From contig JAATGU010000094.1 in assembly GCA_015654535.1 (NCBI GenBank), positions 1 to 64,000 of the forward strand: a DNA stretch of 64,000 nucleotides, read 5' to 3'. Origin of the DNA: Bacteroidales bacterium. Lineage in GTDB: Bacteria > Bacteroidota > Bacteroidia > Bacteroidales > Bacteroidaceae. The notes under the pieces were generated by a model that was given only the letters and a program-made list of their open reading frames with translations, was not told the DNA's origin and did not search any database. Within the stretch, counting starts at the first letter, position 1; the number at the start of each line of letters is the position of its first letter. Shown in pieces: positions 51,564 to 60,748 of the stretch. A program made the position numbers and the translations under genes.

Positions 51564-52532
51564 TTAAAAGGCACTCGGTTTTAATCTCAGCCCCATCGTT
51601 TCTTCCAGTCCAAACATTAAATTCATGTTATGAACAGCTTGGCCAGAAGCTCCTTTTAATAAATTGTCTATACATGAAACGACAAGTAACTTATCACCAT
51701 GTTTCTCAAGATGAATCAAACATTTGTTTGTATTCACTACCTGCTTTAAGTCAATATTGGCATCCACAATATGTACAAAAACCTCTTTTGCATAAAATTC
51801 TGTATACATTCGTTTAGCTTCATCCAAAGATATTTTAGTTTTAATAACCAAAGTAGCAAAGATGCCACGGGGGAAGTCACCTCTATAAGGAATAAAATCT
51901 ATTTCCACTTCAAAATTCTTTTGCAGCTGCTTTAAAGACTGCTTAATCTCTGGTACATGCTGATGAGAGAATGGTTTGTAAATAGAAATATTATTATTCC
52001 GCCAGCTAAAATGAGACGCTGCTCCCGGTTTTACCCCTGCTCCTGTAGACCCAGTGATTGCATTGACAAATACATCGTCATTGAGTAGTTGGTGTTCTGC
52101 CAAAGGCAATAGTCCCAGCTGAATGCATGTGGCAAAACATCCCGGATTTGCCACATATTTACTCTGGCAAATATTATAATGATTGAGCTCTGGAAGACCA
52201 TAAACAAATTCATGTTCATTGGAAGTAATCCGATAATCCATTGAAAGGTCAATGATCCTGAGATTCTCCGGCAAGGAATGGCTCTCCATAAACTTCTTTG
52301 TATCCCCATGAGCCGTGCAGAAATAAAGCAAGTCAATTTGGTTGAGAGGTAGTTCATCCGTAAAGGTTAAATCCGTTTCGCCATAAAGTCCTTCGTGTAT
52401 ATCTGCTATTTTATTCCCCGCGTTGCTGATACTGTTAACAAAGACAATCTCGGCTTCAGGATGATTAATCAACAAACGAATTAACTCTCCGGCCGCATAG
52501 CCTGCTCCACCTATTATTCCTACTTTAATCAT
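51564..52532 (-). CDS. argC: N-acyl-gamma-glutamyl-phosphate reductase
   Basis: NADPH-dependent reductase of 322 residues, third step of arginine synthesis. It starts VGIIGGAGYAAGELIRLL, has the catalytic cysteine in YVANPGCFATCIQLGL and the histidine loop HFSWRNNNISIYKPFSHQH. The ending LKGASGQAVHNMNLMFGL is also standard. It lies 15 bases behind argG and is in the same operon. Confidence 0.96.
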   Translation of the reverse strand: MIKVGIIGGAGYAAGELIRLLINHPEAEIVFVNSISNAGNKIADIHEGLYGETDLTFTDELPLNQIDLLYFCTAHGDTKKFMESHSLPENLRIIDLSMDYRITSNEHEFVYGLPELNHYNICQSKYVANPGCFATCIQLGLLPLAEHQLLNDDVFVNAITGSTGAGVKPGAASHFSWRNNNISIYKPFSHQHVPEIKQSLKQLQKNFEVEIDFIPYRGDFPRGIFATLVIKTKISLDEAKRMYTEFYAKEVFVHIVDANIDLKQVVNTNKCLIHLEKHGDKLLVVSCIDNLLKGASGQAVHNMNLMFGLEETMGLRLKPSAF

Positions 52533-52547
52533 AGCGTCTTTACTTTC

Positions 52548-53747
52548 TTATTTCCCGTTTTTCTTTTGATTTGCAAAATAGACTCTCAATGGATTAGACA
52601 GTATTTTGGTAAATCCTTTCGCATCATCCGCAGTCCATCCTTTGTTCACTTCGCCATAATCGCCAAAGTCGGTCTTCACTAAATCAAATGAAGATTCCAC
52701 CCCAACCAAGGTATAGCTATAAGGGCGAAGAATCACGCTGACCGTACCAGTCACATTGCGTTGGCTACTCTCTAGCATCGCTTCGCAATCACGCATTACT
52801 GGTTCCAGGTATTGAGCTTCGTGAAGGAACATTCCATACCAAGTCCCTATCTGATCTTTCCAATATTGTTGCCATTTACTCAATGTATGTTTTTCCAACA
52901 TCTTGTGAGCATTGATGATAAGAAGGGGGGCGGCAGCTTCAAAGCCAACGCGGCCTTTTATACCAATAATGGTATCGCCAATATGCATATCACGACCAAT
53001 TCCAAATTTTGATCCTATCTCTTCCACTTTATTAATAGCAAGAACTTTGTCCGCAAAGACTTCTCCATTTACGGCATGTAGCTGCCCTTCCACGAATTCC
53101 AATTTCAACGTTTCCGTTCCTTTAGCGGTAACCTGAGAAGGGTAAGCTTCTTCGGGAAGAGTTTGTTCTGATTTCAAGGTTTCTTTTCCACCTATTGAAG
53201 TTCCCCAAAGACCTTTGTTAATAGAATATTCAAGTTTTTTGAAGTCAGCTTCAATGCCGTGCTTTCTAAGATAATTTATCTCATAATCACGAGTCAGATT
53301 CAAGTCACGGGTAGGAGTCAGAATCTTTATCTCGGGAGCCAATACATCAAAGGTAAGGTCAAAACGAATTTGATCATTGCCGGCACCAGTACTTCCGTGA
53401 GCCACACAATCCGCCTTAATATCCTTGGCATAATTAATAATCGCTATTGCTTGGAAAATGCGCTCGGAACTAACAGAAATAGGATAAGTTCCATTACGCA
53501 ATACATTTCCAAAGACCATGTATTTAATACTCTTTTCGTAATATTCCTGAGTAACGTCAAGGGTAACATGTTTCACTGCACCCAACTTATATGCCTTTGT
53601 CTCGATGACCTTCAATTCTTCCGGGCTAAATCCACCGGTATTGGCCACTGCTGTATACACATCGTATCCTTTTTCTTCTGACAAATACTTTGCGCAGAAT
53701 GAGGTATCTAACCCTCCACTAAACGCTAAAACTACTTTTTCCTTCAT
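52548..53747 (-). CDS. argG: Argininosuccinate synthase
   Basis: Joins citrulline and aspartate with ATP, 399 residues. The N-terminal P-type loop is VVLAFSGGLDTSFCAKYL. GSTGAGNDQIRFDLTFDVLA is the citrulline- and aspartate-binding block. The frame is open from 53879, but the conserved N-terminus begins at the ATG at 53747, and the longer version would overlap the upstream gene. It is 19 bases behind the GNAT gene. Confidence 0.96.
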   Translation of the reverse strand: MKEKVVLAFSGGLDTSFCAKYLSEEKGYDVYTAVANTGGFSPEELKVIETKAYKLGAVKHVTLDVTQEYYEKSIKYMVFGNVLRNGTYPISVSSERIFQAIAIINYAKDIKADCVAHGSTGAGNDQIRFDLTFDVLAPEIKILTPTRDLNLTRDYEINYLRKHGIEADFKKLEYSINKGLWGTSIGGKETLKSEQTLPEEAYPSQVTAKGTETLKLEFVEGQLHAVNGEVFADKVLAINKVEEIGSKFGIGRDMHIGDTIIGIKGRVGFEAAAPLLIINAHKMLEKHTLSKWQQYWKDQIGTWYGMFLHEAQYLEPVMRDCEAMLESSQRNVTGTVSVILRPYSYTLVGVESSFDLVKTDFGDYGEVNKGWTADDAKGFTKILSNPLRVYFANQKKNGK

Positions 53748-53766
53748 CTCTATCTTATTTTTAACC

Positions 53767-54345
53767 TTACTCTTTATTCGTCTGTTCTTCCTTTGAATGA
53801 TCTTCCAAATGTTTGTGAGGATCATAAAGCATAGCCGTACACAGACATTTTGTTCCTCCGGTTCTTTGAAGAATATCATAATTCACACAGCTTTGACAAC
53901 CTTTCCAAAAAGATTCATCAGTGGTCAACTCAGAAAAGGTAACAGGCACATATCCTAATTCGGAATTTATCTTCATTACGGCAAGTCCAGTAGTCAAGCC
54001 AAAAATCTTTGCTTCAGGAAAACGTTCGCGGGAAAGTTCAAAGGCCCGACGCTTAATCTTCTTTGCTAAACCTTTACCACGGAATTTGTCGACCACAATA
54101 AGTCCTGAATTAGCGACAAACTGCTTATTACTCCAAGTCTCAATATAGCAAAATCCTGCAAACTCATCTCCACAAAGCGCGATAATCGCTTTTCCTTCAA
54201 TCATTTTTTGTTTAACATATTCTGGTGATCGCTTTGCAATACCTGTTCCGCGAATTTTTGCAGCGACCTCTATTGTAGTTAAAATAATGTCAACGTATGG
54301 AATGTGATTCTCGTTGGCAACAAGAATTTCAATATTACTTTCCAT
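53767..54345 (-). CDS. GNAT acyltransferase of the arginine operon
   Basis: A 192-residue N-acyltransferase. The CoA-binding motif is VVDKFRGKGLAKKIKRRA (about 84-101) and the fold continues to FGLTTGLAVMKINSELGY. A C-terminal extension has two cysteine pairs, C150-C153 (CQSC) and C167-C169 (CLC), then an acidic tail. Its place between argR and argG makes it the likely first enzyme of the pathway, acylating glutamate. Because the pathway seems succinylated, succinyl-CoA may be the donor. The cysteine pairs could bind zinc or sense redox state. All of this is inference from context. Confidence 0.85.
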   Translation of the reverse strand: MESNIEILVANENHIPYVDIILTTIEVAAKIRGTGIAKRSPEYVKQKMIEGKAIIALCGDEFAGFCYIETWSNKQFVANSGLIVVDKFRGKGLAKKIKRRAFELSRERFPEAKIFGLTTGLAVMKINSELGYVPVTFSELTTDESFWKGCQSCVNYDILQRTGGTKCLCTAMLYDPHKHLEDHSKEEQTNKE

Positions 54346-54389
54346 TTTTACTTAATTAATAATGTTAAGTTTAAGTTATTATTTGTTGG

Positions 54390-54866
54390 TTATATATTCG
54401 GAATAATAATAGATAATGATCGCCTGATTTCATTTCGGGAATAGCCATCTCTGAAAACCAAAAGGATTGTGTCATCTCCTGCAATAGTACCTATAATATC
54501 GTGGAATTCATGATTATCTATATCATAAGCAAGGCTACTCGCATATCCGGGACGAGTCTTTATAACTGCCATATTCCCCGAAAAATCAATCGATTTAAAG
54601 CCGTTTTGTAATTGCATATCACCTACACTAGGCATATCAACTGTCCTTTTATACATAGTATCGTTAGGCAAAACGTAGACATAACTACCATTTGTAGTCG
54701 CTGCTTTTGCAACCTTCATTTGCTTCAAGTCTCTTGATAAGGTGGCTTGTGTAAGCTCATAGCCTTCCTTAGCTAATTCCTGTAGTAGCTCTTCCTGACT
54801 AGCAATCTCTTTACTAGAGATGATCATCTTTATCGAATCTAATCGTTTACTTTTATTCGCAGTCAT
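54390..54866 (-). CDS. argR: Arginine repressor
   Basis: A 158-residue transcription regulator. The winged helix-turn-helix occupies the first 75 residues (ELLQELAKEGYELTQATLSRD). The C-terminal hexamerisation and arginine-binding domain follows (TRPGYASSLAYDID, DIIGTIAGDDTILLVFRD). It is the first gene of the arginine operon and a candidate operator lies over its own promoter. Confidence 0.96.
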   Translation of the reverse strand: MTANKSKRLDSIKMIISSKEIASQEELLQELAKEGYELTQATLSRDLKQMKVAKAATTNGSYVYVLPNDTMYKRTVDMPSVGDMQLQNGFKSIDFSGNMAVIKTRPGYASSLAYDIDNHEFHDIIGTIAGDDTILLVFRDGYSRNEIRRSLSIIIPNI

Positions 54867-54889
54867 GTATAATTATTCTTATTTTGATG

Positions 54890-54897
54890 CAAAAGTA
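54890..54897 (-). promoter_or_regulatory. -7 element of the arginine operon
   Basis: TACTTTTG on the minus strand, an exact match, 24 bases before the argR start codon. Confidence 0.6.
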
Positions 54898-54918
54898 GCT
54901 ATTATTTTGAATATATCA

Positions 54919-54951
54919 TGCATAAAAGAAGATTTATTTTGTTTTTATGCA
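54919..54951 (-). promoter_or_regulatory. Candidate ArgR operator
   Basis: TGCATAAAA (54919-54927) and TTTTTATGCA (54942-54951) form an inverted repeat centred about 40 bases upstream of the -7 box. ArgR boxes are AT-rich palindromes ending in TGMAT-like half-sites. The proximal half-site overlaps the -33 region, so binding would block transcription of the operon. Confidence 0.5.
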
Positions 54952-55030
54952 AAAAAGACCTAAATACAGAATAAACGATATCTGTGGTTTCAATTTACCA
55001 AAAGGAGTAAGTGTTGAATATATTACGAAT

Positions 55031-55071
55031 AAAAAAGACAGAATTCCTCTATTTCTTTGGGAATTCTGTCT
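55031..55071 (-). terminator. Terminator of the SusC/SusD operon
   Basis: AGACAGAATTCC pairs perfectly with GGAATTCTGTCT around a 12-base loop. On the minus strand it is followed by TTTTTTATTC, 46 bases past the stop of the last gene. Confidence 0.88.
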
Positions 55072-55117
55072 CTTCGTACTAAAGTAAGAATCTATAACCT
55101 ATGAAAGCCTAAAAAAT

Positions 55118-55660
55118 CTATTTAATATTAATCGTAACTTTATAGTTTTGAGTAAATGCTCTGACCTCGTATTCATCTGTTTTATTATTTGTAGTAGTAC
55201 TTACATCATTTGGTGAAATTGGTACTGTTGCATTAGGATTGAATGTAAGCAAGGTAAAAGAACCAACTTTGCTATTCAAGGCTTTTACATAAATTTTCTT
55301 AATGCCTTTTATAGCTTTTGCCCAAATAAGAGAAAACGCTCCATTAACATCAGGAGAAAGTACCGTTCCGTTTTCATCAACAATTTGATAATCTGTACCT
55401 CTAACCAAAGAACCAGCCACATAATAATAAGTAACTACATCATATGGACAAACTTGTTCACTGTAAAATTGAACAGGTGCACTTACAGTATCTCCACGAT
55501 TAACATTGTATTGAATAGAGTTGTCAAACTTTGTACTCCATTGTTGGAAACCAACGTAGTAAACATTCGCCAGAGATGGATCTCCATTACCCCATTCATT
55601 TTTGTCACAACTAACCAATATGCAGCAAAAGGCTGCCAATATAAATAATATTTTTTTCAT
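55118..55660 (-). CDS. Small surface lipoprotein of the Sus-type operon
   Basis: A 180-residue lipoprotein: leader MKKILFILAAFCCILVSC with C18 as the lipidated residue, followed by beta-rich sequence (LANVYYVGFQQWSTKFDN, SAPVQFYSEQVCPYDVVTYY, IKKIYVKALNSKVGSFTLL). It lies 19 bases after the SusD gene and is the last gene of the operon. Lipoproteins in this position often bind the same glycan as SusD (SusE/SusF or SGBP type) but this one is far shorter than those. I do not recognise the family. Confidence 0.7.
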   Translation of the reverse strand: MKKILFILAAFCCILVSCDKNEWGNGDPSLANVYYVGFQQWSTKFDNSIQYNVNRGDTVSAPVQFYSEQVCPYDVVTYYYVAGSLVRGTDYQIVDENGTVLSPDVNGAFSLIWAKAIKGIKKIYVKALNSKVGSFTLLTFNPNATVPISPNDVSTTTNNKTDEYEVRAFTQNYKVTINIK

Positions 55661-55679
55661 AACGTTCTATTTTATAAGT

Positions 55680-57332
55680 TTATTCCCATCCCGGGTTCTG
55701 TACGACAGCTCCCCCAGAGAGTGATATTTCATTTAAAGGAATCGGATATAAATAATCTTTATTTGGATCGAATCTACGGTCTTCAGCTCGTTCAATGACA
55801 TAAATATCAGCTTCATTATACACCTTTTTACCACCAAACATCCCATTTGCATCAGTAAGACGATTAGCTACATCTGAACGTTGTGTTGTGGTTTCAGAGG
55901 CAACATATTTTGCGCCTAAAATATAACTTGGTAATACCGTTTCAGCTATTTTCCAACGAATAATATCATCGTAACGCATATTCTCATCAATAAATTCAAC
56001 TGTGCGTTCACGTCGTATTTCATTAAGCATATCAAGACCATTCGTGGTAACAAAATCATTAGTCAATCTAACATTAAAATTTACACGTTTTCGAAGAGCA
56101 TTAACCGTTAAATCAAGCTGAGTATCTGTTATAGAACCGTTATATTCATACAGTGCTTCAGCATACGAAATTAACACTTCAGCATATCTAATCAACATTT
56201 TATCTACAGTTTCTTTACCATTAGTTGACCATTCTGAAAGAATAAATCCTTTTTTCAATGAGAATCCATTTCCACCTTGATTTGTAAAAGGCATATAAGG
56301 TCCTTTATATGCGCTTTCCCCTACTTTATAAAGAGTCATCGTTAATCGTGGATCACGGTTAGTAAGAATATCATTATAACTTTTCTCAGGCGAAACTTTT
56401 AGAGATGTCTTTTCCTTCGGTAACCCATCACTATAAAGAAAAAGATCGACCATTGAACGAGTAACAGAAACAGAATTCTCCATTTGACGAGAATTTGAAT
56501 GCACTACAGTGCCAGCTCCATTGGGACCATATACTTTCACAAAAATATTTTCTTTATTTTGAGCACCTTCACCATCAAAATAGAAAAGTTTTTGAAAATC
56601 CGGGTAAAGAGAATGTCCCTCTTTCATTACCAATTCGGCAGCATCAATAGACCTTTTTAAGTGTGCTCTGTAATCGCTACCTAAATTGTGGTATTTAGAG
56701 TAAGTGCCTTCATAAAGACCGATACGTTGAATCATGGCCAAGGCTGCCGATCTAGTAACACGTCCCCAATCAGCTGCAGGTAATACACTTATTTTTGGGA
56801 GCCATTGTGCTGCAAAATCAAGATCATTATAGCATTGTTGAATAACGACTTCACGTGGAGTGCGTGGAGAATCCAGAAGAGTATCACCTGTATCTGTTAT
56901 TGCTTTCAAAATTAAGGGCACATCACCATACTTTTTTACTAATATAAAGTAATAATAAGCACGAAAAAAATATGCCTCTGCCAAATATCTATTTTTAACT
57001 GCTTGAGTCGCATTAACAGCAGGTCCTTTTTGAATAATATTATTGGCAGTAGCAATACGATAGTATGGATCGGACCAATCACCAGCTTTAGAAGGTACGG
57101 TACGTTGTCCGTTTGATGTAGCATCTGAAGAGGTTTTAACCAATTCATCACCTCGGGTATCATGTGAAAATCCATCAAGCAAATTATATAGTCGAGTACA
57201 AGCACCACGTAAATCATTCTCTGTTTTCCAGAATGAAGGATCAGCCAGAGTGGTTTCAGGTTGTCTGTTTAAGTCGCAACTTATTATGCATAACGAAGCG
57301 GCCATTAAAAATAAGAATATTTTTTTATTCAT
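55680..57332 (-). CDS. SusD/RagB-family nutrient-binding lipoprotein
   Basis: A 550-residue outer-membrane lipoprotein. The signal peptide ends in the lipobox SLCIISC with C19 lipidated. The N-terminal SusD_like domain holds FWKTENDLRGACTRLYNLL and the TPR-type helices NRYLAEAYFFRAYYYFILVKKYGDVPLIL (written in two parts in the gene). The C-terminal part has LIRYAEVLISYAEALYEYN and EIRRERTVEFIDENMRYDDI. Together with the upstream SusC it forms the pedal-bin type glycan importer. The frame is open from 57374, but that would overlap the SusC gene; the ATG at 57332 starts the lipoprotein signal. Confidence 0.95.
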   Translation of the reverse strand: MNKKIFLFLMAASLCIISCDLNRQPETTLADPSFWKTENDLRGACTRLYNLLDGFSHDTRGDELVKTSSDATSNGQRTVPSKAGDWSDPYYRIATANNIIQKGPAVNATQAVKNRYLAEAYFFRAYYYFILVKKYGDVPLILKAITDTGDTLLDSPRTPREVVIQQCYNDLDFAAQWLPKISVLPAADWGRVTRSAALAMIQRIGLYEGTYSKYHNLGSDYRAHLKRSIDAAELVMKEGHSLYPDFQKLFYFDGEGAQNKENIFVKVYGPNGAGTVVHSNSRQMENSVSVTRSMVDLFLYSDGLPKEKTSLKVSPEKSYNDILTNRDPRLTMTLYKVGESAYKGPYMPFTNQGGNGFSLKKGFILSEWSTNGKETVDKMLIRYAEVLISYAEALYEYNGSITDTQLDLTVNALRKRVNFNVRLTNDFVTTNGLDMLNEIRRERTVEFIDENMRYDDIIRWKIAETVLPSYILGAKYVASETTTQRSDVANRLTDANGMFGGKKVYNEADIYVIERAEDRRFDPNKDYLYPIPLNEISLSGGAVVQNPGWE

Positions 57333-57343
57333 GGTTTTACGAT

Positions 57344-60300
57344 TTAAAAAGTTACATTTAGTCCTACAGCCCATGTACGGAAGAATGGATAATAATTAGC
57401 CGATGCATTATTACCAACTTCAGGATCAAATACAGAAAGCATGTTTGAGTGTTCCCAAAGATCTTGTCCAGAGACATAGATTCTCAGTTTTTCAATTACT
57501 GTTTTCTTAATAGGAACAGTATATCCTAACTGAACGTTTTTCAAACGAATGTATGCTGCATTTTGAACCCATTTGTCAGAAGGATGAAAGTTGAATGAAT
57601 CTCCGCTGTATAATCTTGGCCAAAAAGCATTCTGATTATCTACAGTCCAATAATCACGATCGATTGTCCATGGCATATTTGAAGTGCTGGCAAACGGCGC
57701 AAGAGTTCCTGTATCAATCAAAATTTTACGTTTAGCAACTCCTTGCCACATCATTGAAAAATCGAAATTCTTCCATTGAAATGATAAGTTAATACCATAC
57801 AAATAGCGTCCGTTTGAGTCACCTAAATATACCAAATCTCCTGGATTTTGAGGTGTTCCACCTCCTTGTCCTATCGTATGATCTGCTTTCCCTTGAGCTA
57901 CGTATTTAACATCACCTCCAGAAACTTTAGCATCATTAAATGATTGATAACCTGGATTTGCTGCCTTATAAGCTAAGTACTCATCACGACTACTCCAATA
58001 ACCATCGGTTTTATATCCCCAAAGGCCATTCATTGAATATCCTTGTAACAAATCCACTGCACCTTCTGAAATGACATTTTTTCCATCATATTCCATCAAG
58101 CGATTTTGGCTGTCGGATAGATTGAAGCTTACTTGATAATTCAAATCACCTACCTTATCTTTGTATGAGACCTCAAATTCCCATCCCCATGTCTTTAGCT
58201 TTCCTACGTTTGCATTAGGTACTGTTATTCCAATCAAACTTGGAACCTGTAGACTAGCCAACATATTATCATTATATTTCCAATAATAGTCAGCTGTGAC
58301 ATTTAGTCTATTTTTTAACAGACCAAGGTCAAATCCAATATTAGTTGTACTTATAATTTCCCATTTCTTATTTAGTGACGCTAGCTGCCCTTGATAAAAA
58401 TATTTTTCTCCTATTTGAGTTCCACTATTAATCTGTGGGATATAGTCATATAAACCTAACACAGCTCCGTTTCCTAGTTGTCCCCATGAAGCACGAAGTT
58501 TCATATTGTCCACCCAAGGAATATTAAACCATTTTTCTTGGTTAATACGCCATGCAGCTGATACTGAAGGGAATGCTTTCCAACGAGCCTCCGGAGCTAC
58601 GCGTGAACTTCCATCATAACGCATGTTTGCTTCAAATAAATATCGATCAGCATAATTGTAATTAACTCTGCCAAAATAGGACATCATTGCCCATGTATCT
58701 ATCTCATCTGAAATAGAAGTATTACCTACAACAGATGAGTCATAGTATCCGAACGAAAAGAAATCATTTGAGTTCAAAGCTTTTGCAGTGGCTGATATTT
58801 GATCTTTTCTATAGTTCTCATACGTAGTACCAGCTAATGCACTGAAACTATGATTTCCTAGTTTTAAATCATAATTAAGTAACGCTTCAAAAGTATCATG
58901 ATAATCACCATTTTTCTGTTTAGTAAGTGAATTAGGATCATTTGCAGAGAATCGCACGGTTGTTCCTAAACGGTCATACCATACTAAATAGCGATTATCA
59001 ACTTCAGAGCTATAATAACTTAAATGGCGAGAAGCACTTAAATTCAATCGTAACCCTTTAATAATATTTTTAATGGTCAAATCACCTTTCCCAACATATT
59101 CTTCATACTGGTTTGAGGAAATGCCTCCGTTTTTCATAAGATCAATAGGATTAACCTGTAAATCGCCATTATAAGGATCTTTATTATAGTTTACATCTTC
59201 TACTGGGTTATAAATAGGTTGTCTGCCACGAACATGATAAAGCCTTTCCAAAATATTTGTTGCTCCATAAGGATTTGTATCAATAAATTGTCCATCATAG
59301 CTAGCCATAAATCCTAAATCAACGTATTCATTTACTTCTGAATTTATTTTTGCCCGAAAATTATATCGCCGATTCTTATCTGGGCCGTATTCAAGAATTC
59401 CATTTTTTGTATAGTATCCCGCTGAAATCATGTAATTAAGATCTTTTTTACCTCCGCTTACAGATACAGAATGATTCTGTTGAGTGGTATAGTTTTTAGT
59501 ACCTTCATTAACCCAATTTGTAGCTTGGAATAAATCCCAACGACCATTAGAGTAATTAGGTCTGTAATTAAAGTTAGGATTGCCTACCCATGATGATTGT
59601 TCCGCATTCCATTCAGGAGATCCACTGGCATTTACCCTAGATATATTAATCATATTCTGCTCCTCCCAAGCTGGTAAACGTTCCGGCATATTACCAGGAG
59701 TATTTATCCCGAAATATCCGTCGTAAGAAACACGTATTTTACCTTCACTTCCTGATCTAGTTGTGATTAAAATAACTCCAGCAGCAGCTCTGGCTCCATA
59801 AATAGCACATGCAGCGGCATCTTTAAGCACAGATATAGAGGCTATGTCATTGGAATTCAAGAGAGTCATATCACCTTCTATACCATCTATTAAAACCAAT
59901 GCGGATGTAGCATTGGCAGATGAAAAACCACGAATACGAATACCCGAAGTTTCTGACCCAGGTTGTCCACTACTCCTTAATACTGCTACACCAGGCATTT
60001 CACCTTGCAAAGCCGTAAGTACATCTGAGGCTGGTTTTGCGGAAATTTTTGCACCATCAATAGATGTAACCGATCCTGTAAGATTTACTTTTTTCTGAGT
60101 TCCGTAACCTACAACTACTACTTCTTGGAGAGTTTTTGTATCTTCTTTCATTAGGATGGTACCCTGAACTTTATTACAATTCAATTCTATTGTAGAATAG
60201 CCAACAGAAGAAAGCTTCAGTATAGAATTGGATTTTACTTTAAGTGAAAAATTACCATCTAAATCAGTAAAGGTACCATTTGATGTCCCTTTCTCCATAA

Positions 60301-60457
60301 TAGAAACTCCAATTAAAGGCTCTTTTGTATTCGCATCCAGAACCAAACCTCGAACATCAATATTGTTTTGAGCCGAAAGACCCACATCAAAAAGAAATAA
60401 AAGACAGCAGACCAAAAGTAGCTGCATACTTTTCCATGAAAATTGTTCTCTTTTCAT
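57344..60457 (-). CDS. SusC/RagA-family TonB-linked transporter
   Basis: A 1037-residue outer-membrane transporter. A signal peptide (about 1-29, ending LSAQN) precedes a carboxypeptidase-regulatory-like domain (VRGLVLDANTKEPLIGVS). The plug includes VVVGYGTQKKVNLTGSVTSI and IRIRGFSSANATSALVLIDG. The 22-strand barrel ends RTWAVGLNVTF. It lies 11 bases before the SusD gene. No FecR-type N-terminal extension is present, so regulation is through the SusR-like protein upstream, not an ECF sigma factor. The glycan is unknown. Confidence 0.96.
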   Translation of the reverse strand: MKREQFSWKSMQLLLVCCLLFLFDVGLSAQNNIDVRGLVLDANTKEPLIGVSIMEKGTSNGTFTDLDGNFSLKVKSNSILKLSSVGYSTIELNCNKVQGTILMKEDTKTLQEVVVVGYGTQKKVNLTGSVTSIDGAKISAKPASDVLTALQGEMPGVAVLRSSGQPGSETSGIRIRGFSSANATSALVLIDGIEGDMTLLNSNDIASISVLKDAAACAIYGARAAAGVILITTRSGSEGKIRVSYDGYFGINTPGNMPERLPAWEEQNMINISRVNASGSPEWNAEQSSWVGNPNFNYRPNYSNGRWDLFQATNWVNEGTKNYTTQQNHSVSVSGGKKDLNYMISAGYYTKNGILEYGPDKNRRYNFRAKINSEVNEYVDLGFMASYDGQFIDTNPYGATNILERLYHVRGRQPIYNPVEDVNYNKDPYNGDLQVNPIDLMKNGGISSNQYEEYVGKGDLTIKNIIKGLRLNLSASRHLSYYSSEVDNRYLVWYDRLGTTVRFSANDPNSLTKQKNGDYHDTFEALLNYDLKLGNHSFSALAGTTYENYRKDQISATAKALNSNDFFSFGYYDSSVVGNTSISDEIDTWAMMSYFGRVNYNYADRYLFEANMRYDGSSRVAPEARWKAFPSVSAAWRINQEKWFNIPWVDNMKLRASWGQLGNGAVLGLYDYIPQINSGTQIGEKYFYQGQLASLNKKWEIISTTNIGFDLGLLKNRLNVTADYYWKYNDNMLASLQVPSLIGITVPNANVGKLKTWGWEFEVSYKDKVGDLNYQVSFNLSDSQNRLMEYDGKNVISEGAVDLLQGYSMNGLWGYKTDGYWSSRDEYLAYKAANPGYQSFNDAKVSGGDVKYVAQGKADHTIGQGGGTPQNPGDLVYLGDSNGRYLYGINLSFQWKNFDFSMMWQGVAKRKILIDTGTLAPFASTSNMPWTIDRDYWTVDNQNAFWPRLYSGDSFNFHPSDKWVQNAAYIRLKNVQLGYTVPIKKTVIEKLRIYVSGQDLWEHSNMLSVFDPEVGNNASANYYPFFRTWAVGLNVTF

Positions 60458-60507
60458 AAATAAATAGATTTTGTTAATAACACATTGCGCTTTTGTTGGG
60501 CGTTCGA

Positions 60508-60515
60508 CAAAAGTA
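60508..60515 (-). promoter_or_regulatory. -7 element of the SusC/SusD operon
   Basis: TACTTTTG on the minus strand, an exact match, 50 bases before the SusC start codon. It probably depends on the activator encoded upstream because no -33 TTTG is seen at the proper distance. Confidence 0.5.
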
Positions 60516-60748
60516 GTCTTGTTATGTTTAACAATGATAGGATTGGCTACGACATAAGTTCTATTGAAACTCAGACAGAATACATCATGTATTTCTCAAT
60601 ATTTTTTAAAATATTGTATGCTAATACATTGACTTATAAAATTCCACCATTTTTTTCTATTTATTTTTATTTTTGTAGTAGTATAATCTAGGCTTTTATT
60701 CTTTGTATTTTATATCAAGAGAAGTATTTAATTCAGGTTATTGTGTGA

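Noticed and set aside
60485..60691. 68-codon plus-strand open frame in the SusC upstream region
   Set aside because: The composition is rich in Phe, Ile and Tyr from AT-rich DNA, and the region holds the SusC promoter.
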